Origin: Pseudohongiella acticola
GTDB taxonomy: Bacteria > Pseudomonadota > Gammaproteobacteria > Pseudomonadales > Pseudohongiellaceae
Direction: 5' to 3'
Assembly (NCBI RefSeq): GCF_001758195.1
Contig: NZ_MASR01000001.1
Location: 2,170,001 to 2,234,000 of the forward strand
DNA length: 64,000 nucleotides
Below the pieces are notes generated by a model that searched no databases, had not been told where the DNA came from, and was given only the letters and a program-made list of their open reading frames with translations. This document shows positions 37,045-46,399 of this stretch, piece after piece; within the stretch, counting starts at the first letter, position 1, and every line of letters begins with the position of its first letter. The position numbers and the translations under genes were made by a program.

Positions 37045-38129
37045 GTGCGCAGCTATCAAGTGTCCGGCCATTGCCGGCCCGGCAGCGCGGCGCGGTCATG
37101 ATTATGGTGTTGTGGACCGCCGTGGTCATGACCATTCTGGTGACGGTGCTGGCGGCAAATGTGCGATTGTCAGCGACCACGGCTTTCTACAACAAGGCCG
37201 GCAATGAGGATTACGCAGCCGTGATGGCTGCCATGCACAAGGCTGAAATGGAGCTGATGATGGAGCGCATGCCAGTGCCAGTGGGCCAGGAACTGACGCT
37301 GAATGATGACGGTGAATTCCGTATTCCGGCCTATCGCTTTAATGGTCAGCCGCTGACACTGAATTACGCGGCAGACGACAACATGGTGGTTCGTATTTAC
37401 GATCATGCTGGCAAAATCAACCTCAACCGTATCGAACGCACAAGGCTGCAGCTGATCGTCGAAAAAAAGCTGGGTGAAGGGTTCGATCCGCGTCAGGTAC
37501 AGGAACTGCTGGCCGCGTGGGACGACTGGACCGACCTGAATACCCTGCTCACTCCCGGGGGCGCCGAAGACGACTATTATGAATCCCTGGACCCGCCCTA
37601 CACCGCGCGCAATGTGCCAGAACTGGACTCAGTGGAAGAGATACGCTTGATCCGCGGTTTTGATGAACTGTTTGCTGACGTTGATCTGGAGGCGGCGTTC
37701 ACAATCTATGGGACCGGCAATGCCGTCAACCCGAATCTGGCGACCCGGGAAGCACTGTTGTTGTTGCCTGGGCTGGACGAAGAACTGGTAGAAGAAATTA
37801 TTGCTCATCGTGAGCAAACCGACTTTCGTGTGATGCGTGAAGTCGGTGAAATCGTGCCACTGGAAGAAATGGTGGAACTCTCCCCCTGGCTGGGTTTCAA
37901 CACCTCGAGTTTTTATTCAGTGTATGCCTACCCGGCCCGTGCTCAGTCTGCCAGTCAGGCAATGACAGATGATGGTAACTATAACAGCGCCTCACTGGCG
38001 GATGATCCGGTGCAGCAGGCGTACATGCAGGTCATGGAAGTGCGCTCGGCTAACAATCGAGCGCGTGTCTATCAGGTCAATCCTTATGCGCAGTTGCCGG
38101 ACACTCGCCGCGCCCAGATCGACGATTAG
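37041..38129 (+). CDS. gspK: Minor pseudopilin GspK
   Basis: Largest minor pseudopilin, 362 residues, placed at the pseudopilus tip. The leader ends ARQRG and the mature part begins AVMIMVLWTAVVMTILV. It lacks Glu at position 5, as GspK proteins normally do. A helix-hairpin-like Asp/Glu-rich segment (about 230-280, AVNPNLATREALLLLPGLD) matches the family. It is the last gene of the operon, with ATGA overlap to gspJ. Confidence 0.93.
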   Translation: MSAQLSSVRPLPARQRGAVMIMVLWTAVVMTILVTVLAANVRLSATTAFYNKAGNEDYAAVMAAMHKAEMELMMERMPVPVGQELTLNDDGEFRIPAYRFNGQPLTLNYAADDNMVVRIYDHAGKINLNRIERTRLQLIVEKKLGEGFDPRQVQELLAAWDDWTDLNTLLTPGGAEDDYYESLDPPYTARNVPELDSVEEIRLIRGFDELFADVDLEAAFTIYGTGNAVNPNLATREALLLLPGLDEELVEEIIAHREQTDFRVMREVGEIVPLEEMVELSPWLGFNTSSFYSVYAYPARAQSASQAMTDDGNYNSASLADDPVQQAYMQVMEVRSANNRARVYQVNPYAQLPDTRRAQIDD

Positions 38130-38150
38130 TGCGAGCCGGGCGTGACTGCA

Positions 38151-39356
38151 TCAGTCGCGCTGCATGCTCCAGGAGGACCGCATGACCAGCGTACCCCAAC
38201 CCTTGCCCGGGTTGACGTTGATCTCTTTGCTGAGTCGGGTTTCGTACCACAGCAATCCACTGGCATCGGCGGCGCCACTGAGCACGTGAAATTTGCCGAC
38301 CCGCATGGCCATGGCTTCTACCCGCACCTGCACGGTGATCTTTTCACCTTTGCGGAACGGACCGTGTTCGACTTCCGGCCGGTCGATGGCCAGATAGGAT
38401 GACATCACTTCTTCCAGATCTTTCATCAAAGCGAAACCAAAATAGCAGGTCACATCGTCGTTAAGTATTTCCGCCTGCAGTTCCATGACAAAGTCCTGCA
38501 GAGGATCAATACTGTCGATTAGCTCACCGTCGACATTGCGCACCAGCGTCTGCAGAATTCGGCAGTCTTTCACCGCATCCGGTGTTTCTGCCTGATGGCT
38601 GTTGGCCTGCGCTTCGCCCTGAGTATAAACGCGTCGACTGTTACAGTGATCTTCATAGCGCGCGACGATCTCGTCGCTTTTACCGATCTCCCGGATTTTG
38701 CCCTGCTCCAGCCAGATGGCAGTGTCGCACAATTCCTGGACGTGATACATCGAGTGACTGCAGAACACCATGGTCTTGTTCTGGGCACGGAACTCGTTCA
38801 TGCGCTGCACACATTTTTTCTGGAACGCAATGTCACCTACTGACAGTGCTTCGTCAATGACCAGTACATCCGGTCTCACCATGGTGGCGATGGAAAATGC
38901 CAGGCGCACATACATGCCTGAGGAATAGGTTTTAACAGGTCGGTCGATAAAATCGCGCAATTCGGAAAATTCAATGATGTCGTTTTCCATGGCATCAATG
39001 TCATCGTCGGGTACACCCAGCAGACTGGCATTAAGATGGATATTGCGCCGACCAGTGAACTCGGGATGAAAGCCCGCGCCCAGTTCCAGCAATGCTGCCA
39101 CCTGACCGCGAATGGCGATCTGTCCGCCGCTGGGTTCCAGCGTGCCGACCAGCAACTTCATCAGTGTGGACTTGCCGGCTCCGTTGTCGCCGACAATACC
39201 CAGGCTCTTGCCTTCCAGGACGTCAAAGGAAATATCCTGCAAGACGTGAAACATACGATGGCGCGGCTGGCGCAACAACAGTTCCAGCAGTCGGTCCTGG
39301 GGCCGATCGTAGATGCGAAATTCCTTGTGCACGTTTGCCACTGAAATACTATGCAT
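38151..39356 (-). CDS. wzt: Polysaccharide ABC exporter ATPase (Wzt type)
   Basis: Cytoplasmic ATPase of an O-antigen or other polysaccharide exporter. It has 401 residues. The ABC domain (about 1-240) has GDNGAGKSTL, the Wzt/TagH-type signature YSSGMYVRLAFS and Walker B VLVIDEALSVGD. The C-terminal 150 residues form the extra domain that in Wzt proteins recognises the modified end of the glycan. Here the C-terminus ends MVMRSSWSMQRD. The ATG overlaps the stop codon of the permease gene by one base. Confidence 0.92.
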   Translation of the reverse strand: MHSISVANVHKEFRIYDRPQDRLLELLLRQPRHRMFHVLQDISFDVLEGKSLGIVGDNGAGKSTLMKLLVGTLEPSGGQIAIRGQVAALLELGAGFHPEFTGRRNIHLNASLLGVPDDDIDAMENDIIEFSELRDFIDRPVKTYSSGMYVRLAFSIATMVRPDVLVIDEALSVGDIAFQKKCVQRMNEFRAQNKTMVFCSHSMYHVQELCDTAIWLEQGKIREIGKSDEIVARYEDHCNSRRVYTQGEAQANSHQAETPDAVKDCRILQTLVRNVDGELIDSIDPLQDFVMELQAEILNDDVTCYFGFALMKDLEEVMSSYLAIDRPEVEHGPFRKGEKITVQVRVEAMAMRVGKFHVLSGAADASGLLWYETRLSKEINVNPGKGWGTLVMRSSWSMQRD

Positions 39357-40159
39357 TACAACACATCCCCGAACGCGTGCTTGATGCGCATGAATAACCA
39401 GCCGCCAAGCAGAAAACTGACCACCGAAGCCAGCACCATGACCTGGAAGTGTGGCACGGAAAAGTCGCCCAGCAGAATGATTTCACGATAGAACTGCACA
39501 AAACTGTGCATGGGGTTAAGCATCATGAACGGGCGCAGGTTCTCCGGCAGCAGTGACAATGGATAAATAATCGGGGTCAGGAAAAACCAGGCGGTCAGCA
39601 GCAAGGTCACCATCTGCTGAATATCACGCAGAAACACACAAAAGGCTGACAGAATCGCAACCAGTCCCATGGTAAACAGGAACTGCAGCCCCAGTGCCAC
39701 CGGCAGCCAGAGCCACATCAAATCAAAATAACCTTGAGTAGCCAGATACACCAGAAACACAAATATGGCGATACCGTGTACCAGATAGGGCACCAGCGTG
39801 CCCACCATGGGAATCAACTGCACCGGAAACATGACTTTGGTAATCAGCGGCGCCTTTTCCAGCAATAGACCACTGGCCCGTCCCATGGCGTCGGCAAAGG
39901 CAAACCAGGGCAGGTAGCCGATCATCAGGAAGATCACAAACGAGACATCGCCAAAGTTCTCCGGCAACGGAGCCCGGAAAACCACACTGAAGACAAAGGA
40001 ATAAATGCTGATATTGACGATGGGGGTGACAAACAGCCACAGGAATCCCCCCAGTGACCCGGCAAACTGGCCGCTGAACTCCTGTCGGACAAACTGGTGG
40101 AACAGCCGGAAGTGACGAACCGGAGACAGCACCCACTGACGCATTAGACTAAAAAACAT
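39356..40159 (-). CDS. wzm: Polysaccharide ABC exporter permease (Wzm type)
   Basis: Membrane partner of Wzt, 267 residues from the ATG at 40159, which has CAGGG upstream; an in-frame ATG at 40222 adds 21 residues without support. About six helices with the ABC2-type pattern: FRLFHQFVRQEFSGQFAGSLGGFLW at the start and FLRDIQQMVTLLLTAWFFLTPIIYPL near the end. It exports a completed glycan across the inner membrane. Adjacent to glycosyltransferase and rhamnose genes that probably build that glycan. Confidence 0.9.
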   Translation of the reverse strand: MFFSLMRQWVLSPVRHFRLFHQFVRQEFSGQFAGSLGGFLWLFVTPIVNISIYSFVFSVVFRAPLPENFGDVSFVIFLMIGYLPWFAFADAMGRASGLLLEKAPLITKVMFPVQLIPMVGTLVPYLVHGIAIFVFLVYLATQGYFDLMWLWLPVALGLQFLFTMGLVAILSAFCVFLRDIQQMVTLLLTAWFFLTPIIYPLSLLPENLRPFMMLNPMHSFVQFYREIILLGDFSVPHFQVMVLASVVSFLLGGWLFMRIKHAFGDVL

Positions 40160-40286
40160 AAAAACCCTGACAATTCCGGACACGGGACAAGACCCGTGCG
40201 GCGAGATCGCGAATTTAATCACAAATAGCCGCTCAATCGCCAGAAAACGCTAAAAAAAACCGCTAAAACCGCCTACAATTCGCGGC

Positions 40287-41060
40287 ATGAATCCAGAACA
40301 TGTGCTCGTACCCTATCAATGTGCCGATCTGCCTTCCGGACCCTGGCTGATATTCGCGCCGCATGCCGATGATGAAACCTTTGGTATGGGAGGCGCCCTG
40401 CGACTGGCTGCTGACCAAGGCATTGACACCCATGTCGTTGTCCTGACCGACGGCGCGCTGGGTGGCGACAGCGTTGATGCGGCGCAGACGGCGGCGCTGG
40501 TGCAGACCCGACAGCAGGAGCTCGGCGCAGCCTGTACGCTGCTGGGTGTCAGCCAGAATGACACCTGGGATCAACCCGATCGTGGACTGGACTTGGCACC
40601 AGCATTGATCGAACGAATTACCACCGCCATCGCTGATACCGGGGCCGGCACGGTGTTTTTCCCTGGCGCACTTGAGCTGCATCCCGACCACCGGATGACG
40701 GCACAGCTGGTGTGGCTGGCCGCACAACAGCTCCAGCGTCGCGCCTGGCGAGGCCCGCTGCCTCAGTTCTGGTCGTATGAGATCAGCGTGCAGAGCCCGG
40801 TCAACCGCCTGGTCGATATCACCCCGGTACTGGCCACCAAACAAGAAGCGATGGCGGTATACGCCAGCCAGAATTCGCAGAATAACTACCCCGAGCTGAT
40901 TCTGGCGCTGAACACGGCACGCACCTTCTCGCTGCCGGCATCCGTGAGCCACGCTGAAGCCTTCTATCACTATTCAGATGCGGAGCTGGGCGGCAGTTTA
41001 CACGCCGCCACGCAGGCTGCGGTGGCACGCTACTTTGCTGTACCGGAAACTAAAGTTTAA
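40287..41060 (+). CDS. PIG-L family deacetylase
   Basis: Zinc-dependent deacetylase of the LmbE/PIG-L type, 257 residues. The metal motif HADDE is at residues 30-34 and the second ligand block is HPDHRM. Such enzymes remove acetyl groups from N-acetylglucosamine-linked substrates. Its place among polysaccharide genes suggests a sugar nucleotide or lipid-linked substrate. It is divergent from wzm/wzt and followed by the GspC-like gene. Confidence 0.85.
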   Translation: MNPEHVLVPYQCADLPSGPWLIFAPHADDETFGMGGALRLAADQGIDTHVVVLTDGALGGDSVDAAQTAALVQTRQQELGAACTLLGVSQNDTWDQPDRGLDLAPALIERITTAIADTGAGTVFFPGALELHPDHRMTAQLVWLAAQQLQRRAWRGPLPQFWSYEISVQSPVNRLVDITPVLATKQEAMAVYASQNSQNNYPELILALNTARTFSLPASVSHAEAFYHYSDAELGGSLHAATQAAVARYFAVPETKV

Positions 41061-41111
41061 GATGATGCGTCTAAAGCCTTACCAGGACAAAAAAACCATC
41101 CTCATCGGGGA

Positions 41112-41219
41112 GCAGCCATGAGCGTCACAACAGCCATGAGCGACAAAACAGCCATGAGCGAAAAAGCAGCCATGAGCGCGGAGACAGCCGTGAGCACAAT
41201 GGCAGCCATGAGTAACGCC
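41112..41219 (+). repeat. Six-copy 18-bp repeat across a start codon
   Basis: Six imperfect 18-bp units with the core CAGCCATGAGCG run from just after the ribosome site into the reading frame. Each unit puts an ATG (one is GTG) in the same frame, giving the protein N-terminus the pattern AMSxKT. Copy-number change would keep the frame. Confidence 0.92.
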
Positions 41220-42026
41220 AACACAACAACCCTTATCAACTGGCGCCACCGCGCTGGACGCATAATGGCCACGGCGGCAGCTGCGCTGCTGGCGCTGAGC
41301 ATGGCGGCTTCCGTACAGTCTCAGGAAGAGCCCGGGCAACAAGCCGAAGACCAGGCCGGCGCCCAGGTACAGAACAACGCACGCGAGCTGTCGCTGTTTG
41401 AGCCCGTCGAACAGACTGCCACCAGTAACCAGCCGCAGACATCCGGTCCGCGCAATCCGGTGGCGACACCCGGCAGCGGTCCACAATTCGCGCTGGTCGG
41501 TACTTCCCGATTTGGCGATCGTTACCGTGTCAGTGTGCGGACCAGCGGCGGTGAGGTTATCACTGTTGATGCCGGTAGTGGCGGCAGCGCTGCCATACCC
41601 GGCTATCCGGGTTACAGGGTGACTCAGGTCGCTTCGCGCCACGTGCTGCTGGAGCAGCCGGCCAGCACACCCTGCTTTGCGTTCAGCGATCAGGGGGTCA
41701 GCTGCGAAGGTGCTAACGTCGCCCGGCTGGCACTGGCCACTGCCGAAGCAGTAGCGCCACCACAGGAACCGGCCAGGCGCCGCGATCGAGGCGCCGAAAC
41801 GCAGGAAGGGCAGGATGACAGCAGCAGCGAACAGGGTGCCGAAGAACGCCCGGAGAACCCCTTTGCGGCGGCCCTGCGTGCTGCGCGTGAACGTGATGAG
41901 CCCGATGCGGCTGCCAGTCGTGCCGAAGAGCAGCGCTTCCGGCCCAGGCGTATTGATCCGGACGATGTGCCCGAAGGTTTTCGTTTGATCCGCACGCCCT
42001 TCGGCGACCGGGTAGTCCCTCTCTAA
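41118..42026 (+). CDS. Possible orphan GspC/PilP-like inner-membrane protein
   Basis: 302 residues, function not firmly recognised. A repeat-encoded N-terminus (about 1-34) precedes one hydrophobic helix (about 49-68, MATAAAALLALSMAASVQS). A beta-rich domain follows at about 115-190, containing ALVGTSRFGDRYRVSV and YRVTQVASRHVLLEQP, reminiscent of the GspC homology region. The C-terminal part is charged and ends with VPEGFRLIRTPFGDRVVPL. The type II operon at 28-38 kb lacks gspC, so this may supply it. The true start may be any of several in-frame ATGs in the repeat. Confidence 0.45.
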   Translation: MSVTTAMSDKTAMSEKAAMSAETAVSTMAAMSNANTTTLINWRHRAGRIMATAAAALLALSMAASVQSQEEPGQQAEDQAGAQVQNNARELSLFEPVEQTATSNQPQTSGPRNPVATPGSGPQFALVGTSRFGDRYRVSVRTSGGEVITVDAGSGGSAAIPGYPGYRVTQVASRHVLLEQPASTPCFAFSDQGVSCEGANVARLALATAEAVAPPQEPARRRDRGAETQEGQDDSSSEQGAEERPENPFAAALRAARERDEPDAAASRAEEQRFRPRRIDPDDVPEGFRLIRTPFGDRVVPL

Positions 42027-42027
42027 T

Positions 42028-42855
42028 ATGTCAGGGCAACTCACGGTATCGCTGGTGGTCTACGGGTTTGATGAGGCTGTGCTCAGCGATACGCTGCTGT
42101 CTTTGTGTCATGCGGTCAACGTCGCTCAGGACGAGAAGGTCCTTGGCGCCGTCAACATCAACGTGGTCGACAACGCGGACCATGCTGCCGCACTGGAGCC
42201 CCTGCTCCGCCGTTGTAGCGAAATGTCCAGCGACACCGTCGGATTTGACATCATCTCCGGTCACGGCAATATCGGTTATGGTCAGGCGCACAATCTGGTG
42301 ATTCATGGTACCGACAGTGAGTACCATCTGATTCTGAATCCGGATGTGATAGTCGACCCCAGGGCGCTTTCTGAAGGCATCCGCTACCTGCAACAGACAC
42401 CCGCCGTGGTGGCGCTCTCTCCCGCCATCGCTGACGGCAAGGGTGCTTCCGAATCCGGCTGCAAACGCTACCCCAGTGTACTGGATTTTGTTTTGCGCGG
42501 TTTTGCCCCGGCCTGGCTCAGACAGCGCTTCCGCACACGCCTGCAACATTACGAGATGCGCGACCTGAGCGCAGATGTGGCCTGCACCGACATTCCCATC
42601 ATCAGTGGTTGTTTTATGTTGTTTCGTCACCCGGTGCTGCGTCAGCTCGGGGGCTTCGATTCGCGCTACTTTCTGTATTTTGAAGATTTTGATCTGTCCA
42701 TCCGTGCCCGTGAACTGGGGGCGTTGGGTTTTCTGCCGCAGATGAAGATTACGCATCTGGGCGGCAACAGCGCCAGAAAAGGCCTGCGTCATATCCTCAT
42801 GTTCGGTCGTTCTGCTTTCCGGTTTTTTTCCGGTCACGGCTGGCGCTGGATATGA
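42028..42855 (+). CDS. Family 2 glycosyltransferase (rhamnosyltransferase-like)
   Basis: Transfers a sugar, plausibly rhamnose, to a growing surface glycan. It has 275 residues with the GT-A fold. The nucleotide/metal segment LILNPDVIVDP takes the place of the DxD, and GGFDSRYFLYFEDFDLSIRA is the acceptor-side signature common in rhamnosyltransferases. It begins one base after the previous stop codon and ends in an ATGA overlap with the epimerase gene. Confidence 0.9.
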   Translation: MSGQLTVSLVVYGFDEAVLSDTLLSLCHAVNVAQDEKVLGAVNINVVDNADHAAALEPLLRRCSEMSSDTVGFDIISGHGNIGYGQAHNLVIHGTDSEYHLILNPDVIVDPRALSEGIRYLQQTPAVVALSPAIADGKGASESGCKRYPSVLDFVLRGFAPAWLRQRFRTRLQHYEMRDLSADVACTDIPIISGCFMLFRHPVLRQLGGFDSRYFLYFEDFDLSIRARELGALGFLPQMKITHLGGNSARKGLRHILMFGRSAFRFFSGHGWRWI

Positions 42856-43829
42856 GCGCAGCTAACCGTTCGGGTGCAGATAATCAACCAGGTGTGCTGG
42901 TGACCGGCGCCAGCGGCTTTGTCGGCCGATACCTGCTTCGCCGGCTACAGTCCGAGCCGGTAACGGTGAGCACCCTGCAGCGCCCCCGGCATGACCTGTT
43001 GCAGCCTGCCTCGCTCGCTGAGCTGTGCCAGGGCGTTGACACGGTTTATCACCTGGCCGCCTATGCCCATGTTAATCAGGCGCAGATCAAGACGCTGTAT
43101 GCCACCAACGTTGATGGCACCATAAATTTGCTCAGTGCCGCCGTGGCTGCAGGGGTCAGACGGCTGGTGTATGTCAGCAGCATTCTGGCGGATCCAGCGT
43201 TTGATCAGCCACGAACGGCCTATGGCGAAGCCAAGCAGCGCGCCGAGTCGCTGCTGCAGGCCGCGCACCAGGCCGGTGACATTGAGGTAGTGATCGTACG
43301 CCCGGTCAATGTCTACGGGGTCGGCATGAAAGGTAACCTGATGACCCTGCTGCGCCTGCTGCGCAAGGGCGTGATGCCGCCGTTGCCGCGTTTTACCCAG
43401 CCGTTCTCGCTGATCGGTGTCGAGGATCTTTGCCAGGCACTGGTACTGGCGGCACAGTGTTCTGTCGGTGACAATGCGCCGATATATGCACTGACCGACG
43501 GCGAGCACTATGACATCAAGTCACTGGAGCAGGCCATGCGGACAGCGCTGGGCCGGTCGCAGCCCGCCTGGGCCACACCCAAAGCGGTGTTTTACCTGGG
43601 CGCGTTAACACTGGAAATCGCCGGACGACTGCTGCCCATCAACAATTCACCGGGCTTGCGCAGTTACCATGCTCTGGCGCGCAATTATGCGGTCGACGAC
43701 ACGGCAAGCCAGCGCGATCTGGGCTATAATCCGCGTTCGACTTTCTACTGCACATTGCCTGCCATCATTTCGGCCATGGAGGCCGGTAGCGCCGGCGCGG
43801 ACACCAGCGACACAGATAACACTCAGTAA
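42852..43829 (+). CDS. NAD-dependent sugar epimerase/dehydratase (SDR family)
   Basis: Extended short-chain dehydrogenase acting on a nucleotide sugar, 325 residues. The NAD loop is GASGFVGRYLL, the catalytic Tyr-x3-Lys is YGEAK, and the substrate region includes VIVRPVNVYG. It resembles UDP-glucose or UDP-GlcNAc 4-epimerases of O-antigen clusters; the exact substrate cannot be told. Translationally coupled to the glycosyltransferase. Confidence 0.85.
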   Translation: MSAANRSGADNQPGVLVTGASGFVGRYLLRRLQSEPVTVSTLQRPRHDLLQPASLAELCQGVDTVYHLAAYAHVNQAQIKTLYATNVDGTINLLSAAVAAGVRRLVYVSSILADPAFDQPRTAYGEAKQRAESLLQAAHQAGDIEVVIVRPVNVYGVGMKGNLMTLLRLLRKGVMPPLPRFTQPFSLIGVEDLCQALVLAAQCSVGDNAPIYALTDGEHYDIKSLEQAMRTALGRSQPAWATPKAVFYLGALTLEIAGRLLPINNSPGLRSYHALARNYAVDDTASQRDLGYNPRSTFYCTLPAIISAMEAGSAGADTSDTDNTQ

Positions 43830-43876
43830 ACGGGCATCTAGTAACAACGGATAATCAGTAAACAGACAGGACGCAA

Positions 43877-44782
43877 ATGGAGCAGACAGCAGCACGACCT
43901 TCGGGCAACAAAACCACTAAAGGCATCATTCTCGCCGGTGGCACGGGCACCCGCCTGCACCCCATGACCATATCCGTCAGCAAACAGCTGATGCCGGTGT
44001 ACGACAAACCCATGATTTATTACCCGCTGAGCACACTGATGCAAGCGGGTATCCGCGACATCCTGATCATCACCACGCCAGCCGATCTGCCGTTATATCG
44101 GCATCTATTGGGTGACGGCAGTAAGTGGGGCATCAACCTGCAGTACGCCGAGCAACCCAGCCCTGACGGTCTGGCGCAGGCCTTCCTGATAGGTGAGGAG
44201 TTTATTGGCAACGACAGCGTCTGTCTGATACTCGGCGACAATATTTTCTACGGTAACTCACTGGAAGAGAAACTGCAGAACGCCATGATGCAGGAGCGCG
44301 GCGCCACCGTGTTTGCCTACTATGTCAACGATCCGGAGCGTTATGGGGTGGTGTCGCTGGACGAAAACAACACCGCCATTGATCTGGAAGAAAAACCGGC
44401 ACAGCCTAAATCCAACTACGCAGTCACCGGCCTGTATCTGTACGACAATGATGTCATCGACATAGCCAAGTCAATCAAGCCTTCACCGCGTGGCGAGCTC
44501 GAAATCACCGACGTCAACAAGACCTACCTGGAGCGAGGCGCACTGCAGGTCGAGTTGTTCAGCCGTGGCACTGCCTGGCTGGATACCGGCACCGTGCAGT
44601 CGTTGCTGGACGCGGCCAATTTTATTCGGGTACTGGAGGAAAGGCAGGGACTTAAAATCGCCTGCCCGGAAGAGATTGCCTTCGCCAACGGTTATATCAA
44701 CGCCGATGAGTTGCGAGCACTGGCAGCGCCGCTGGCGAAGAACGGTTATGGTCAGTACCTGCTGCGGCTGATCAAGCACTAA
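43877..44782 (+). CDS. rfbA: Glucose-1-phosphate thymidylyltransferase
   Basis: Makes dTDP-glucose, the first step of dTDP-L-rhamnose synthesis. It has 301 residues. The nucleotide loop is [11 protein letters not shown] with [17 protein letters not shown] after it, the standard RmlA pattern. The N-terminal tail of about 14 residues ([14 protein letters not shown]) is extra. First of three rhamnose genes in line. Confidence 0.97.
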   Translation: MEQTAARPSGNKTTKGIILAGGTGTRLHPMTISVSKQLMPVYDKPMIYYPLSTLMQAGIRDILIITTPADLPLYRHLLGDGSKWGINLQYAEQPSPDGLAQAFLIGEEFIGNDSVCLILGDNIFYGNSLEEKLQNAMMQERGATVFAYYVNDPERYGVVSLDENNTAIDLEEKPAQPKSNYAVTGLYLYDNDVIDIAKSIKPSPRGELEITDVNKTYLERGALQVELFSRGTAWLDTGTVQSLLDAANFIRVLEERQGLKIACPEEIAFANGYINADELRALAAPLAKNGYGQYLLRLIKH

Positions 44783-44827
44783 ACGTTTTTATTTACCTGT
44801 CAGAGTTAGCCGGAGCCTGAGCCCGAT

Positions 44828-45403
44828 ATGAAAATTACTCCTACTGCGATTCCCGATGTCCTGTTGCTCGAACCGACAGTGCACGGTGATCACCGTGGTT
44901 TCTTTATGGAAACATTCCGCCAATCGCTGTTTGATGAAAACGTGCCAGGTACCTCTTTTGTACAGGACAATCACAGTAAATCCGCACAGGGCATTCTGCG
45001 GGGCCTGCATTACCAGTTGAACCAGCCTCAGGGGAAACTGGTTCGCGTAGTGGCTGGTGAGATTTATGATGTGGCAGTGGATATGCGTCAGGGTTCGGCG
45101 ACGTTCGGACAAAGCGTGGGCGCCCTGCTGTCCGCAGACAATCATCAACAGTTGTGGGTGCCGCCGGGTTTCGCGCATGGCTTCTATGTTATCAGCGAGA
45201 GTGCGGAAATGGTCTACAAATGCTCTGACTATTATGCGCCGGGTGATGAATTCAGTCTGTTATGGAACGACCCCGCGCTAAAAATCGACTGGCCACTGGT
45301 TGCCGGTTTACCTGAACCGGTATTGTCCGACAAGGATCGACAGGGGCTGCTGTTGCGTGACGCACCGGTGTTCGACGCTGCAACAACAAGGCCCTCAACA
45401 TGA
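44828..45403 (+). CDS. rfbC: dTDP-4-dehydrorhamnose 3,5-epimerase
   Basis: Third step of dTDP-L-rhamnose synthesis, 191 residues of the cupin fold. Family residues are in GDHRGFFMETFR, NHSKSAQGILRGLHYQ (catalytic His) and PPGFAHGFYV. The stop codon overlaps the start of rfbD (ATGA). Confidence 0.96.
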   Translation: MKITPTAIPDVLLLEPTVHGDHRGFFMETFRQSLFDENVPGTSFVQDNHSKSAQGILRGLHYQLNQPQGKLVRVVAGEIYDVAVDMRQGSATFGQSVGALLSADNHQQLWVPPGFAHGFYVISESAEMVYKCSDYYAPGDEFSLLWNDPALKIDWPLVAGLPEPVLSDKDRQGLLLRDAPVFDAATTRPST

Positions 45404-46272
45404 GTCAGAAAATTGTACTGCTGGGCGCCAACGGCCAGTTAGGTCAGACGCTGCAACAACATTTTAAATCACTGGATCATGAACTGATTGCGCTGACGCG
45501 CGACACGCTGGATATAAGTGACGAAACTGCACTGCGTAACACACTGGGTGAACTGGCGCCGGATGTCATCATCAATGCCGCCGCCTATACGGCGGTTGAC
45601 CAGGCTGAAACTGACGACCTCGATGCACGTGCCGCTAACGCTGCTGGCCCTAAAAATCTGGCGCGCTGGGCAAAGGAACAGGACATCTGGTTGCTGCATG
45701 TATCAACGGATTTTGTATTCAGCGGGCGCAATCATCGCCCCTACACGCCGGACGACCAGACTGACCCGTTGAGTATCTATGGTCGCACCAAGCTCGAAGG
45801 TGAACTGCATGTGCGTTATCTGGCGCGCGACAACAGCCTGGTGCTGAGAACCTCGTGGGTGTATTCGCAATACGGGCGCAATTTTCTCAACACCATGCTG
45901 CGTCTGATGACGGAAAAAGACAGCCTTAATGTGGTGGACGATCAGATCGGCACACCGTCATCAACGCTGGGGCTGGCGCGTTGCATCGCCGCTGCAGTAG
46001 AAAAGCGCCCGATAGGTATTCTGCACTGGACCGATGCCGGTGTTGCCAGCTGGTATGATTTTGCAGTGGCAATACAGGACGAGGCGATCAGCCAGGGCCT
46101 GTTGAGTCGGGCCATCCCGATCAATCCGATTCCGACCTCCGCCTATCCGACCCCGGCCCGCAGACCGTCGTACAGTGTGCTGGACAAGGCGCAGACGATC
46201 GCTGCGCTGGAGTGTCATCCGCAGCACTGGAGACGTGAGCTGGGTCACGTAATTGCACAATTAAAAAAATAA
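45400..46272 (+). CDS. rfbD: dTDP-4-dehydrorhamnose reductase
   Basis: Final step of dTDP-L-rhamnose synthesis, NADPH-dependent. It has 290 residues. The cofactor loop is GANGQLGQ; STDFVFSG and YGRTKLEGE carry the catalytic Thr, Tyr and Lys. The second pathway enzyme, rfbB (dTDP-glucose 4,6-dehydratase), is not in the window. Confidence 0.96.
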   Translation: MSQKIVLLGANGQLGQTLQQHFKSLDHELIALTRDTLDISDETALRNTLGELAPDVIINAAAYTAVDQAETDDLDARAANAAGPKNLARWAKEQDIWLLHVSTDFVFSGRNHRPYTPDDQTDPLSIYGRTKLEGELHVRYLARDNSLVLRTSWVYSQYGRNFLNTMLRLMTEKDSLNVVDDQIGTPSSTLGLARCIAAAVEKRPIGILHWTDAGVASWYDFAVAIQDEAISQGLLSRAIPINPIPTSAYPTPARRPSYSVLDKAQTIAALECHPQHWRRELGHVIAQLKK

Positions 46273-46275
46273 ATG

Positions 46276-46302
46276 GTGTTGCCGACAATAAAACGGCGAC
46301 AC
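46276..46302. other. Stem-loop after rfbD
   Basis: GTGTTGCCG and CGGCGACAC pair with one G-U, around a 9-base A-rich loop, directly after the rfbD stop codon. No T-run follows, so termination is uncertain. Confidence 0.45.
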
Positions 46303-46399
46303 TGCAGGTCCTGTCATTTGTAATTGCTGGCATCCTGTTGGCTATTTTAGGCTATTGGCATTTTTGATTTATTGCCAGTTCCGGGAAGGGAGCGACCGT

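Noticed and set aside
41112-41219. Tandem repeats considered as binding-site iterons
   Set aside because: The units are in frame with the gene and there is no replication gene or AT-rich region nearby.
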